A program made the position numbers and the translations under genes. Below, piece by piece: positions 6,128-12,636 of a stretch of DNA of 12,636 nt. The DNA comes from Solirubrobacterales bacterium (GTDB lineage: Bacteria > Actinomycetota > Thermoleophilia > Solirubrobacterales > Solirubrobacteraceae). The stretch spans positions 1,676 to 14,311 of the forward strand of contig PLYX01000264.1 in the NCBI GenBank assembly GCA_003151895.1, read 5' to 3'. The stretch's first letter is position 1, and every line of letters begins with the position of its first letter. The notes below the pieces were generated by a model. It searched no databases. It was not told where the DNA came from and was given only the letters and a program-made list of their open reading frames with translations.

Positions 6128-6973
6128 TCAGTCGATCCGCACCGGGATGCCCGCCTCCGCGAGATGGGCCTTGGCCTGCGCGATCGTGTGCCGGTTGTAG
6201 TGGAAGATCGAGGCGCACAGCACCGCATCGGCGCCTGCTTGCAGCGCCTCGACGAGGTGCTGCAACTCGCCCGCCCCGCCGGAGGCGATCACGGGCACGT
6301 CGACCGCCGCGCTCACAGCGGAGGTGAGTGGCAGGTCATAGCCGTCGCTGGTGCCGTCGCGGTCCATGCTCGTGAGCAGGATCTCCCCCGCCCCGCGGGT
6401 TGTGGCCTCGCGCGCCCACGCCACCGCGTCGCGGCCCGTGGCGGTGCGCCCGCCGGCTGCGTACGCCTCCCAACGGCCACTGGTTCTCGGCGGGCTCTCC
6501 CCGTCGCCGTCCTCGTCGGCCGGCCCCATGTACCCGGGTGCTTGTGCAGTGGCGTTCCCATTCTGGGCCGGGACGGCCTTGGCGTCGATCGCGAGCACCA
6601 CGCATTGCGCTCCGAACACCGCCGCGAGCTCGTCGATCAGCTCCGGGCGCGCGAGCGCGGCGGAGTTGACCGACACCTTGTCGGCGCCCGCGTCGAGCAC
6701 CGCTTGGGCGTCGGCCACCGAGCGTATGCCGCCGCCGATCGTGAACGGCACGAACACGTCGTCGGCGGTGTCGCGCGCGAGCTTCACGATCGTGTCGCGC
6801 CGCTCGTGGGTGGCGGTGATGTCGAGGAACACGAGCTCGTCGGCCCCCTCGCGATCGTAGTGGGCGGCAAGCTCGACCGGGTCACCCGCATCGCGGATGT
6901 CGAGGAATTCGACGCCCTTCACGACGCGGCCGCCGTCGACGTCCAGGCATGGGATGACGCGCTTGTAGTGCAC
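6128..6973 (-). CDS. hisF: Imidazole glycerol phosphate synthase, cyclase subunit HisF
   Basis: HisF uses ammonia delivered by HisH to convert PRFAR to imidazole glycerol phosphate and AICAR. This (beta/alpha)8 barrel is 281 residues, against the usual 250-258. Catalytic Asp11 (CLDVDGG) and Asp130 (AIDAK) are present, with FTIGGGIRS (78-86), DKVSVN (98-103), LLTSMDRDG (199-207) and IASGGAG (219-225). The extra length is one insertion of about 30 residues after Lys132, on the loop leaving the catalytic fifth strand, before the family segment SGRWEAYAAGGRTATG (165-180). The insert is rich in Ala, Pro, Gly and acidic residues and uses codons rare in the rest of the gene. The reading frame is intact, so the protein is probably functional. 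The start is a GTG at 6973. It lies 60 bases after hisA. Confidence 0.95.
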   Translation of the reverse strand: MHYKRVIPCLDVDGGRVVKGVEFLDIRDAGDPVELAAHYDREGADELVFLDITATHERRDTIVKLARDTADDVFVPFTIGGGIRSVADAQAVLDAGADKVSVNSAALARPELIDELAAVFGAQCVVLAIDAKAVPAQNGNATAQAPGYMGPADEDGDGESPPRTSGRWEAYAAGGRTATGRDAVAWAREATTRGAGEILLTSMDRDGTSDGYDLPLTSAVSAAVDVPVIASGGAGELQHLVEALQAGADAVLCASIFHYNRHTIAQAKAHLAEAGIPVRID

Positions 6974-7003
6974 CCGCTCACCGTAGCGGGCGCAGACCCG
7001 CTC
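6971..7003 (-). promoter_or_regulatory. Alternative hairpins spanning the hisF start codon
   Basis: An 8-base direct repeat, acccgctc, occurs at 6972-6979 and 6996-7003, with the complementary agcggg at 6985-6990 between the two copies. In the mRNA the middle segment can pair with the upstream copy (6-bp stem, 6-base loop) or with the downstream copy (also 6 bp, 6-base loop). The second pairing covers the region just before hisF and the first G of its GTG. This is the geometry of a translational switch or coupling hairpin. It may also be chance in GC-rich DNA. Confidence 0.35.
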
Positions 7004-7033
7004 GGGCGGCCGACCGTCGTCACGTTGGAAGCA

Positions 7034-7759
7034 CTAGTCGTCGAGCACCGCGTGGGCTTCGGCGACGGTGAAGCGTCGCTCGTACAGCGCCTTGCCGACG
7101 ATCACGCCCGTGAGACTCGCTGCTTTGAGGCCCGCGAGCCCTTCAAAGTCGGACAGCTCGCCAATGCCGCCGGAGTAGATGAAGCTCCCGGAGACCGCGC
7201 GCGCGACGCGGCCCACTTCCTCCAGGTCGGGGCCACCGAGCATCCCGTCGCGATCGACGTTCGTGTACACGAGCTCGCTCGCTCCCTGCTCCCAGAGTCT
7301 CGCGACGACGTCCTCCGTGGTCAGGTCGATCGTCTCGGTCCACCCGGCGGTGGCGACGCGCCCACCGCGCACGTCCACCGACACGAGCACCCTCCCGGGC
7401 CACTCCGCGAGCGCCTGCTCCAGCAGCGTCGGGTCGGTGAAGGCGGCGGTGCCGAGGATCACCCTCTCAGCCCCCGCCTCGATGACCTCCTCGATGGCGG
7501 TCAGCGAGCGCAGGCCGCCGCCGAACTGGACGGGCACATTGAGCTCGCCCGCGATGCGCCGCAGATGGTCGAGGTTGACGGGAGCGCCGTCGCGCGCGCC
7601 GTCGAGGTCCACGACGTGCAGGTAGCGCGCCCCGGCTGCCACCCAGCCGTTCGCCGCGGACAAAGGGTCCTCGTCGTAGACCTTCTTCGCGTCGAAGTCG
7701 CCCTTCACCAGGCGCACGGCCTTCCCACCGAGCATGTCGATCGCCGGATACAGGTTCAC
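7034..7759 (-). CDS. hisA: ProFAR isomerase HisA
   Basis: HisA opens the ribose ring of ProFAR to give PRFAR, the fourth step of histidine synthesis. The 241-residue barrel shows the general acid/base pair Asp8 (PAIDMLGG) and Asp129 (SVDVRGG). It also has HVVDLDGA (48-55), VQFGGGLRS (77-85), the ATAGW loop near 136-140, NVDRDGMLGGP (166-176) and IVGKALYERRFT near the C-terminus. Some actinobacteria use a bifunctional version, PriA, which also does the TrpF step. The C-terminal IVGKALYxRRFT resembles PriA, but the rest reads as standard HisA, so dual activity is neither shown nor excluded. The GTG start overlaps the hisH stop by four bases (GTGA), indicating coupled translation. Confidence 0.94.
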   Translation of the reverse strand: MNLYPAIDMLGGKAVRLVKGDFDAKKVYDEDPLSAANGWVAAGARYLHVVDLDGARDGAPVNLDHLRRIAGELNVPVQFGGGLRSLTAIEEVIEAGAERVILGTAAFTDPTLLEQALAEWPGRVLVSVDVRGGRVATAGWTETIDLTTEDVVARLWEQGASELVYTNVDRDGMLGGPDLEEVGRVARAVSGSFIYSGGIGELSDFEGLAGLKAASLTGVIVGKALYERRFTVAEAHAVLDD

Positions 7760-8391
7760 GAGGCGACCGGCGCCACGGCGCGAGCGCAGATGCGCGCGAA
7801 GTTCGCCAGCAGGCGCAGTCCTGCCGCCGAGGACTTCTCAGGATGGAACTGCACGCCGTAGAAGTTCTCATGAGCCACCACGCTGGCGAATGGGGTGCAG
7901 TACACGGCGGTTCCGAGGATGTCCTCGCGGACGGTGGGCACTGGAGCAAACGAGTGGACGTGATAGAAGGCGCAGCGCTCCGGCAACCCCTCGGTGAGCG
8001 GTGAGCTCGCGGTGAAGCTCACCTCGTTCCAGCCGATGTGGGGGAGCTTCAGCGCGCCATGTTCGAGCCGGCGCACCTCGCCGCCGATCACCCCGAGCCC
8101 TTGCGTGCCGCCCTGCTCGGTGGAGCGCTCGAACGCGAGCTGCATACCGAGGCAGATTCCCAGCACGGGCGTGCCCTGCGCGAGCCGCTCGCATAGCAGC
8201 TCGTCGAGGCCGAGCTCGCGCAGGTTGGCCATGCCCCGCGGAAACGCCCCCACGCCCGGCACCACGAGACCCGCGGCGGCACGCAGCCGCTCCGGGTCGC
8301 TCGTCACGACGACGTTCGCCCCGATGTGCTCGAACGCCTTCTCCACCGAGCGGCGGTTGCCCATCCCGTAGTCCACCACGGCGATGGTCAT
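7756..8391 (-). CDS. hisH: Imidazole glycerol phosphate synthase, glutaminase subunit HisH
   Basis: HisH is the class I glutamine amidotransferase that hydrolyses glutamine and channels ammonia into HisF. The 211-residue protein has DYGMGN (7-12), the oxyanion-strand block PGVGAFP (45-51), the nucleophile Cys80 in LGICLGMQ and the His183/Glu185 pair in GVQFHPEKS. YHVHSFAP (143-150) is also conserved. Length is normal. The ATG overlaps the hisB stop by four bases (ATGA), and the stop overlaps the hisA start by four, so hisB, hisH and hisA are tightly coupled. HisH and HisF form one complex even though hisA lies between their genes. Confidence 0.96.
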   Translation of the reverse strand: MTIAVVDYGMGNRRSVEKAFEHIGANVVVTSDPERLRAAAGLVVPGVGAFPRGMANLRELGLDELLCERLAQGTPVLGICLGMQLAFERSTEQGGTQGLGVIGGEVRRLEHGALKLPHIGWNEVSFTASSPLTEGLPERCAFYHVHSFAPVPTVREDILGTAVYCTPFASVVAHENFYGVQFHPEKSSAAGLRLLANFARICARAVAPVAS

Positions 8392-9014
8392 GCGGTCAAC
8401 GTGCCCTTCGTGCTCGGCACACCGCTCTCGGTCGGATCGAGCGCCACCGCCTCGCGCAGCGCGCGCGCGAACGCCTTGAACGCGGCCTCGATCATGTGGT
8501 GGGCGTTCGTACCCGCCTGCACCTCCAGGTGCAGGGTGAGCTTCGCCGAGTTGGCGAGCGCCCTGAAGAACTCCTCTGTCAGCTCGTGGTCGAAACCGCC
8601 GGTGGCGCCGGGTGGCAGCTCCGCATCGAAGAGCGTAAATGGGCGTCCTGAGATGTCGATCGTGCAGCTCGCCCTCGCCTCATCCATTGGAACGGCCCAA
8701 AATCCATATCTGTAGATGCCCACTCGGTCGCCGAGCGCGCTGTCGAGCGCCTGGCCGAGCACGATCGCGGTGTCCTCGGCGGTGTGGTGGGCGCCCGTCT
8801 GCAGGTCGCCCGTAACCTTCACGTCGAGGTCGAACCGTCCGTGGCGGGCGAGCAGGTCGAGCATGTGGTCGAGAAAGCCCACTCCCGTGTCGCGGGTCCC
8901 CTGTCCGGTCCCGTCGAGCGCGAGCGCCAGGCGCACGTCCGTCTCGCCGGTGGCGCGCTCGATCGTGGCTGTCCGGATGGGGGTGGCAGTCCGCTGGGAG
9001 TCCATATCATCCAT
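8388..9014 (-). CDS. hisB: Imidazoleglycerol-phosphate dehydratase HisB (monofunctional)
   Basis: This Mn-dependent enzyme dehydrates imidazole glycerol phosphate to imidazole acetol phosphate. The 208-residue protein carries the two metal-binding repeats, HHTAED at 76-81 and HHMIEA at 172-177, plus GVGFLDHMLDL (44-54), VPMDEA (108-113) and SGRPF (122-126). There is no fused histidinol-phosphatase domain, so the phosphatase step is done by another gene. Two starts are possible: ATG at 9014, which overlaps the hisD stop by 8 bases, and ATG at 9005, three codons later. Neither has a strong ribosome binding site. hisC, which commonly sits between hisD and hisB in actinobacteria, is missing here. 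Confidence 0.95.
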   Translation of the reverse strand: MDDMDSQRTATPIRTATIERATGETDVRLALALDGTGQGTRDTGVGFLDHMLDLLARHGRFDLDVKVTGDLQTGAHHTAEDTAIVLGQALDSALGDRVGIYRYGFWAVPMDEARASCTIDISGRPFTLFDAELPPGATGGFDHELTEEFFRALANSAKLTLHLEVQAGTNAHHMIEAAFKAFARALREAVALDPTESGVPSTKGTLTA

Positions 9015-10332
9015 TCTCGCTCAACGGCGGCCCAGACGGCGGCTCGGGGATGCGTGCCCGCATCGAGAGGGCGTGCAGGGGGAAGCCCTCCGCGTTTGCC
9101 ACGGGGGCGCCGGCCTGTGCCAGCTTGGCTGCCGCCTCGTTGCCGATCTCAACCACCGACATGCGCCTGCGGAAGTGGCGCGGGGAGAGCGTCGAGGCAA
9201 AGCGTGCGGCTCCCCCGGTGGGAAGCACGTGGTTGGAGCCGGCCGTGTAGTCGCCAAACGCGGTGGCCCCGCCCGGACCGAGCAGCACGCACCCGGCCGC
9301 CCTCACCCTGCCCGCGAGCGCCTCCTCGGCGGCCCCCATGAGCTGGAGGTGCTCGGGCGCGAACTCGTTGGCGAGCTCGATCGCCGCCGCCGGCGTGGTG
9401 GTCTCGATCAGCACGCACGCATCCGGTTCCAGATCGGGCCAGCTCACAGCCTCGCGCTCTATCTCCACGCCAACCGCGTCGAGCGCGGCACGCGAGCTGG
9501 AGACGCCCGCGACGAAGCTGCCGGCGCCGTGCTCGGCTTGGGCGAGCAAATCGAGCGCAACCAGGCGGGGGTCGGCGTCGGGCCCGAACACCACCATCAG
9601 GTCGCTCGGGCCGGCAAACCCGTCGATCCCCACCACGTGCGAAAGCCGCCGCTTGGCCTCCTGCACGTACAGATTGCCGGGCCCCACCACCACGTCGGCG
9701 CGCCCCACCGACTCGGTGCCGAAAGCGAGCGCCGCGATCGCCTGAGCGCCGCCCATCCTGTACACGCGCTCCACCCCGCACAGCCTGCACGCGGCGAGGA
9801 TCGCCGGATGGGCCTGGCCGTCGGGCCCGGGTGGGGTGCAAACCGCCACGTCCACCACGCCGGCGGCGCGCGCGGTGACGACCCCCATCACCACCGTGCT
9901 CGGGTATGCGGCCCGGCCCCCGGGCGCATATATGGCTGCCGCGCCCACCGGCAGCTCGCGCAGCGTGACCGTGTGCCCCTGCGGGAGATCGACCGCCACC
10001 TGCTCGGGCCCGATCGAGGCGTCCGCAACGCGCGCGACGTTGGCGATCGCCACCTGCAACCCCGCCACAACCTCCAGCGGCATCCGCTCGAGCGCCTCGT
10101 CGAGCTCGTGCGCCGGCACGCACAGCTCGCGCGGCTCCGCTCCATCGGTGTCGAACCTGCGCGTGTACTCGCGCACCGCCTCGTCCCCCTCGGCGCGCAC
10201 ATGAGAGACGATGGTGGCCACCGTCTCTTCGATCTCCTCCACACCGCCTATCAGCCGGCGCAGGTGGGCCGCCACGACCGCGGGAGTCCCCTGCCGCTCG
10301 ACGTCTGTGAGCGTCACCCGCTCAACGAGCAC
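9007..10332 (-). CDS. hisD: Histidinol dehydrogenase HisD
   Basis: This zinc enzyme oxidises L-histidinol to L-histidine in two NAD-dependent steps, the end of the pathway. From the GTG at 10332 it is 441 residues, a usual length. It shows YAPGGRAAYPST (135-146), GPGNLYVQEAKR (217-228), DGFAGPSD (237-244), the zinc ligands Gln265 and His268 in LLAQAEHG, the catalytic Glu327/His328 in FAPEHLQL, Asp361 in GDYTAGSNHVLPT, and His420 in LHALSMR. The 10332 start is chosen because GGGGGGAG lies seven bases upstream. An in-frame GTG at 10365 would add eleven unconserved residues and has no such site. It follows hisG by 50 bases and overlaps hisB. Confidence 0.95.
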   Translation of the reverse strand: MLVERVTLTDVERQGTPAVVAAHLRRLIGGVEEIEETVATIVSHVRAEGDEAVREYTRRFDTDGAEPRELCVPAHELDEALERMPLEVVAGLQVAIANVARVADASIGPEQVAVDLPQGHTVTLRELPVGAAAIYAPGGRAAYPSTVVMGVVTARAAGVVDVAVCTPPGPDGQAHPAILAACRLCGVERVYRMGGAQAIAALAFGTESVGRADVVVGPGNLYVQEAKRRLSHVVGIDGFAGPSDLMVVFGPDADPRLVALDLLAQAEHGAGSFVAGVSSSRAALDAVGVEIEREAVSWPDLEPDACVLIETTTPAAAIELANEFAPEHLQLMGAAEEALAGRVRAAGCVLLGPGGATAFGDYTAGSNHVLPTGGAARFASTLSPRHFRRRMSVVEIGNEAAAKLAQAGAPVANAEGFPLHALSMRARIPEPPSGPPLSENG

Positions 10333-10339
10333 GTGCGCG

Positions 10340-10347
10340 CTCCCCCC
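10340..10347 (-). promoter_or_regulatory. Ribosome binding site deciding the hisD start
   Basis: The minus strand reads GGGGGGAG seven bases before the GTG at 10332. It favours that start over the in-frame GTG at 10365, which lies upstream of this site. Confidence 0.7.
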
Positions 10348-10382
10348 AACCGCACTCGGCGCCACGCACGAGATCTACCCTC

Positions 10383-11045
10383 TCAAGCAGCACGCAAACG
10401 CTCCAGCAGCCTGTCGATGGCCTCCGCGCGCAGCTTGTGGGCGACGGGATTGGCGATCAACCGCGCGGTGCACTCCACGATCTCCTCGCGCACGATCAGA
10501 TCGTGTTCGCGCAGCGTGGCGCCCGTCGCCGTCAGGTCCACTATCGCCTCCACCATGCCGGTGAGCGGCGCGAGCTCCACAGAGCCCTTCACCTCGACGA
10601 TCTCCGCCTGCCTGCCGGTCTGCTCCAGGTGGCGTGCGGCGATGCGCGGATACTTCGTGGCCACGCGCATCACGCCGAGGCGTCGCAGCGCCTCCGCCGC
10701 GAGGTCGGGTCCCGCCTTGCTCGCGAGCACCATCGTGCAGCGGCCGTAGCCGAGGTCGAGCAGCTCATACACCTCGCGCCGGGCGGGATCTTCGGATCCA
10801 TGCGCAGCCTGCTCGAGCAGCACGTCCTTTCCTGTGATCCCGATGTCAGCGGCGCCCGACTCCACGTATGTGGGCACGTCGGAGGGTCGCATCGTGATCA
10901 CGCCGATGTCCTCGAACAGGAGCTTGCGGTCGTTGGAGCGAAGCTCTGCGGTGTCGAGACCCAGACCGCTCAGCAACTCGACCGTCTCATCGAACAGCGC
11001 TCCGCGCGGCACCGCGATCGTGAGGCCGTTGGTGGCGCTCGTCAC
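10383..11045 (-). CDS. hisG: ATP phosphoribosyltransferase, short-form catalytic subunit HisG
   Basis: HisG condenses ATP with PRPP, the committed and feedback-regulated first step of histidine synthesis. At 220 residues it is the short form, lacking the C-terminal histidine-binding domain of the long form. Recognisable blocks are IAVPRGALFDE (10-20), RPSDVPTYVESGAADIGITGKD (53-74), VATKYPRIA (128-136), and VKGSVELAPLTGMVEAIVDL followed by TGATLREHDL (153-184). Short HisG proteins need HisZ for activity and for histidine inhibition, and hisZ is indeed immediately upstream. The GTG start overlaps the hisZ stop by four bases (GTGA), which fits equal production of the two subunits. Confidence 0.95.
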   Translation of the reverse strand: MTSATNGLTIAVPRGALFDETVELLSGLGLDTAELRSNDRKLLFEDIGVITMRPSDVPTYVESGAADIGITGKDVLLEQAAHGSEDPARREVYELLDLGYGRCTMVLASKAGPDLAAEALRRLGVMRVATKYPRIAARHLEQTGRQAEIVEVKGSVELAPLTGMVEAIVDLTATGATLREHDLIVREEIVECTARLIANPVAHKLRAEAIDRLLERLRAA

Positions 11046-12043
11046 AGCAGGGCTCCCGTGCCGCGCTCCTCGCCCATCAGGGCGATGTGCAGGCGATCGA
11101 CCCCGAGCGCGAACCCAACCGCGGGCAGCGAGCGGCCGAAGCGGCCGAGCAGCTCGTCATAGCGTCCGCCGCCGCCGATGGGAGCGCCGAGCGCCGGGTC
11201 GTACACCTCGAACACGGCGCCGGTGTAGTAGCCGATGCTGCGCACCAACCCGAGGTCGAAGATCACGCGCTCGGCCACCTGCGCGTCGAGCAGCTCGTAA
11301 ACCTGGCGCATGTTCGCCGCCGCGTCGGCCACCACGCCGGTGGATGCCGCCAGCACGTCAGGCCCACCGCGACGTTGCGGCACATCCAGCAACAGGTCCC
11401 GATCTTGCGCCGCCAGTCCCAGTCCCGCGAGCTCTTCTTCCAGCCCGACGAAGTCCCGGTTGGCGAGCGCGGCGAGCAGCCGCGGCCGCGCGTCCTCGGA
11501 CACGCCAAGACTCGCCATCAGCGACGGAAACAGCGAGGCGTCACCGAGACCGATCCGGTAGTCCTCGAGCCCCACGGTGTCGAGCGCCGCACACAGCACT
11601 CCGAGCGCCTCCGCGGTTCCCTGGGGCGCCGGCGCGCCGATCAGCTCGATGCCCGCCTGCAACAGCTCGCGCGGCTGCCCGCGCTGGGGGCGCACGCCGC
11701 GATAGCAGTGCGCCAGGTAGCAGAAGCGCAGGGGCGGTTCGGCCGTGGGATAGCGGGTGGCCACAACACGCGCGATCGGCACGGTCATGTCGGAGCGCAA
11801 CACGAGCGCGGCGCCCGACCCGTCGAACACGCGATAGGCGGGCTGGGCCTCGCCCGACGACCCAGCGCCCTGCGCTGTGTGCCCGGCGCGCGCCAGCACC
11901 GACTCGTACTCGAGCGCGGGCGTGTACACCTCGCCGTAGCCATGACGCTCGAACACGCCGCGCAATGCGTCGGTGATGGCGCGCACCTCGCGCGTCTCGT
12001 CCGGCAGCACGTCGCGGGTGCCGCTGGGGATCGGGTGGATCAC
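11042..12043 (-). CDS. hisZ: ATP phosphoribosyltransferase regulatory subunit HisZ
   Basis: HisZ is a catalytically inactive relative of histidyl-tRNA synthetase that pairs with short HisG and carries the histidine response. The 333-residue protein has the class II synthetase fold: PSGTRDVLP (6-14), YTPALEYES (40-48), LRSDMTVPIARVVATRYP (82-99), FCYLAHCYRGVRPQRGQPRELLQAG in the motif 2 region, and GGGGRYDELLGRFG followed by PAVGFALGVDRL near the end. There is no C-terminal anticodon-binding domain, and the protein is shorter than a true HisRS (over 400 residues). The adjoining short hisG settles the assignment. The GTG start comes directly after the TAG stop of the murA fragment, with no intervening base. 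Confidence 0.93.
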   Translation of the reverse strand: MIHPIPSGTRDVLPDETREVRAITDALRGVFERHGYGEVYTPALEYESVLARAGHTAQGAGSSGEAQPAYRVFDGSGAALVLRSDMTVPIARVVATRYPTAEPPLRFCYLAHCYRGVRPQRGQPRELLQAGIELIGAPAPQGTAEALGVLCAALDTVGLEDYRIGLGDASLFPSLMASLGVSEDARPRLLAALANRDFVGLEEELAGLGLAAQDRDLLLDVPQRRGGPDVLAASTGVVADAAANMRQVYELLDAQVAERVIFDLGLVRSIGYYTGAVFEVYDPALGAPIGGGGRYDELLGRFGRSLPAVGFALGVDRLHIALMGEERGTGALL

Positions 12044-12636
12044 CTACGCGTGCACCGGCTCGGTGGCCACTCGCTCGATGCGGGCGCCGAGCTCGCGCAG
12101 GCGCTCGTCGATGCGCTCGTAGCCACGGTCGATCTGGCGGACGTTGCCGATCTCGCTGCGCCCCTCCGCGCACAGCGCGGCGAGCAGCATCGCCATGCCC
12201 GCTCGGATGTCGGGCGACTCGACGCGCTCACCGCGCAGACGGCGCGGTCCGGTGACGATCGCGCGGTGGGGGTCGCACATGACAATGTCCGCCCCCATCA
12301 GGATCAGCTTGTCGGTGAAGATCAGGCGGTTCTCGAACATCCACTCGTGCACGAGGATCGACCCTTCGGCCTGGGTGGCGAGCGCCACCGCGATCGACGT
12401 GAGGTCGGCCGGGAAGGCGGGCCACGGACCATCCTGGATCTTGCCCTTGTAGTCGCCCACATCGGACTGCACCACGAGCTTCTGCCCGCCGGGCACGATC
12501 ACGTCGTCGCCGTCGAGCTCCGAGCGCAGGCCGAGCCGCTCGAACACGAGCCGGATCATGCGCAGGTCGCCCGGCACCGTGTCCTTGATGCGCAATTCCC
12601 CGCCGGTGACCCCGGCGAGCGCCATGAAGCTGCCGA
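12044..12636 (-). CDS. murA: UDP-N-acetylglucosamine 1-carboxyvinyltransferase (MurA), C-terminal part
   Basis: The reading frame enters from beyond the window end; 196 residues are visible, roughly the second half of the enzyme. MurA transfers enolpyruvyl from PEP to UDP-GlcNAc, the first committed step of peptidoglycan synthesis. Visible family features are PWPAFPADL with the catalytic-base Asp, FENR, LILMGADI, a DIRAG loop with its arginine, and IDRGYERIDERLRELGARI near the C-terminus. The N-terminal half with the PEP-binding Cys is outside the window, so activity and fosfomycin sensitivity cannot be judged. The GPWPAFPADL segment, where YPGFPTDL is common, marks it as a divergent MurA subgroup. 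Its stop abuts the hisZ start, so it may drive the his genes. Confidence 0.88.
   Translation of the reverse strand, partial: GSFMALAGVTGGELRIKDTVPGDLRMIRLVFERLGLRSELDGDDVIVPGGQKLVVQSDVGDYKGKIQDGPWPAFPADLTSIAVALATQAEGSILVHEWMFENRLIFTDKLILMGADIVMCDPHRAIVTGPRRLRGERVESPDIRAGMAMLLAALCAEGRSEIGNVRQIDRGYERIDERLRELGARIERVATEPVHA

Noticed and set aside
5837..7861. A 674-codon open frame on the plus strand, antisense to cca, hisF and hisA
   Set aside because: The opposite strand encodes clear, conserved enzymes throughout. The antisense frame is low-complexity (His, Arg, Ala, Val) and crosses gene boundaries, as expected from strong G/C third-position bias.
8716..10749. A 677-codon open frame on the plus strand, antisense to hisB, hisD and hisG
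   Set aside because: Same cause: a mirror frame of GC-rich genes with no recognisable domain and no ribosome binding site.
11042..12043. Histidyl-tRNA synthetase as the identity of the 333-residue gene
   Set aside because: It lacks the anticodon-binding domain, is too short, and is coupled to a short-form hisG, which fits HisZ.

Overview
The window is a GC-rich bacterial chromosome segment that is almost entirely coding on the minus strand. Read 5' to 3' on that strand (high to low coordinates) the order is murA (partial), hisZ, hisG, hisD, hisB, hisH, hisA, hisF, a CCA-adding-type nucleotidyltransferase, pgeF, yggS, sepF, proC, yggT, lspA, an rluD-type pseudouridine synthase and rpsB (first 31 codons only). 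SepF, the pgeF-yggS-sepF-yggT block, frequent GTG starts and strong G/C at third codon positions point to an actinobacterium. The departures from the usual actinobacterial order (no ftsZ or divIVA here, a his cluster in front) and the HisG-short/HisZ pair would suit a deep lineage such as Thermoleophilia. That placement is an inference from gene content, not a database match.

Region 1 (about 6128-12636) is a histidine biosynthesis run behind the end of murA. Stop/start overlaps of 4 or 8 bases (hisZ/hisG, hisD/hisB, hisB/hisH, hisH/hisA) suggest one translationally coupled transcript. HisZ and short-form HisG make ATP phosphoribosyltransferase. HisD does the last two steps and HisB the dehydration step. 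HisA isomerises ProFAR, and HisH plus HisF close the imidazole ring. hisC, hisE and hisI are absent, so the pathway must be completed by genes elsewhere.

Region 2 (about 999-6118) holds tRNA 3'-end maturation (cca), peptidoglycan editing (pgeF), PLP homeostasis (yggS), FtsZ anchoring (sepF), proline synthesis (proC), a YggT membrane protein and the lipoprotein signal peptidase (lspA). Region 3 (1-1006) is an RluA-family pseudouridine synthase overlapping lspA, then a 212-base gap, then the start of rpsB, which probably opens a separate ribosomal-protein unit.

There are no mobile elements, CRISPR arrays, tRNAs or rRNAs. This is an ordinary housekeeping region. The points most worth a second look are a roughly 30-residue insertion in HisF on its catalytic face, written in unusual codons; a three-segment alternative hairpin ending on the hisF start codon; a perfect inverted repeat just before sepF; a CCA enzyme with Glu in place of the first catalytic Asp; and the unusual surroundings of the sepF cluster. 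No clearly novel system was found.
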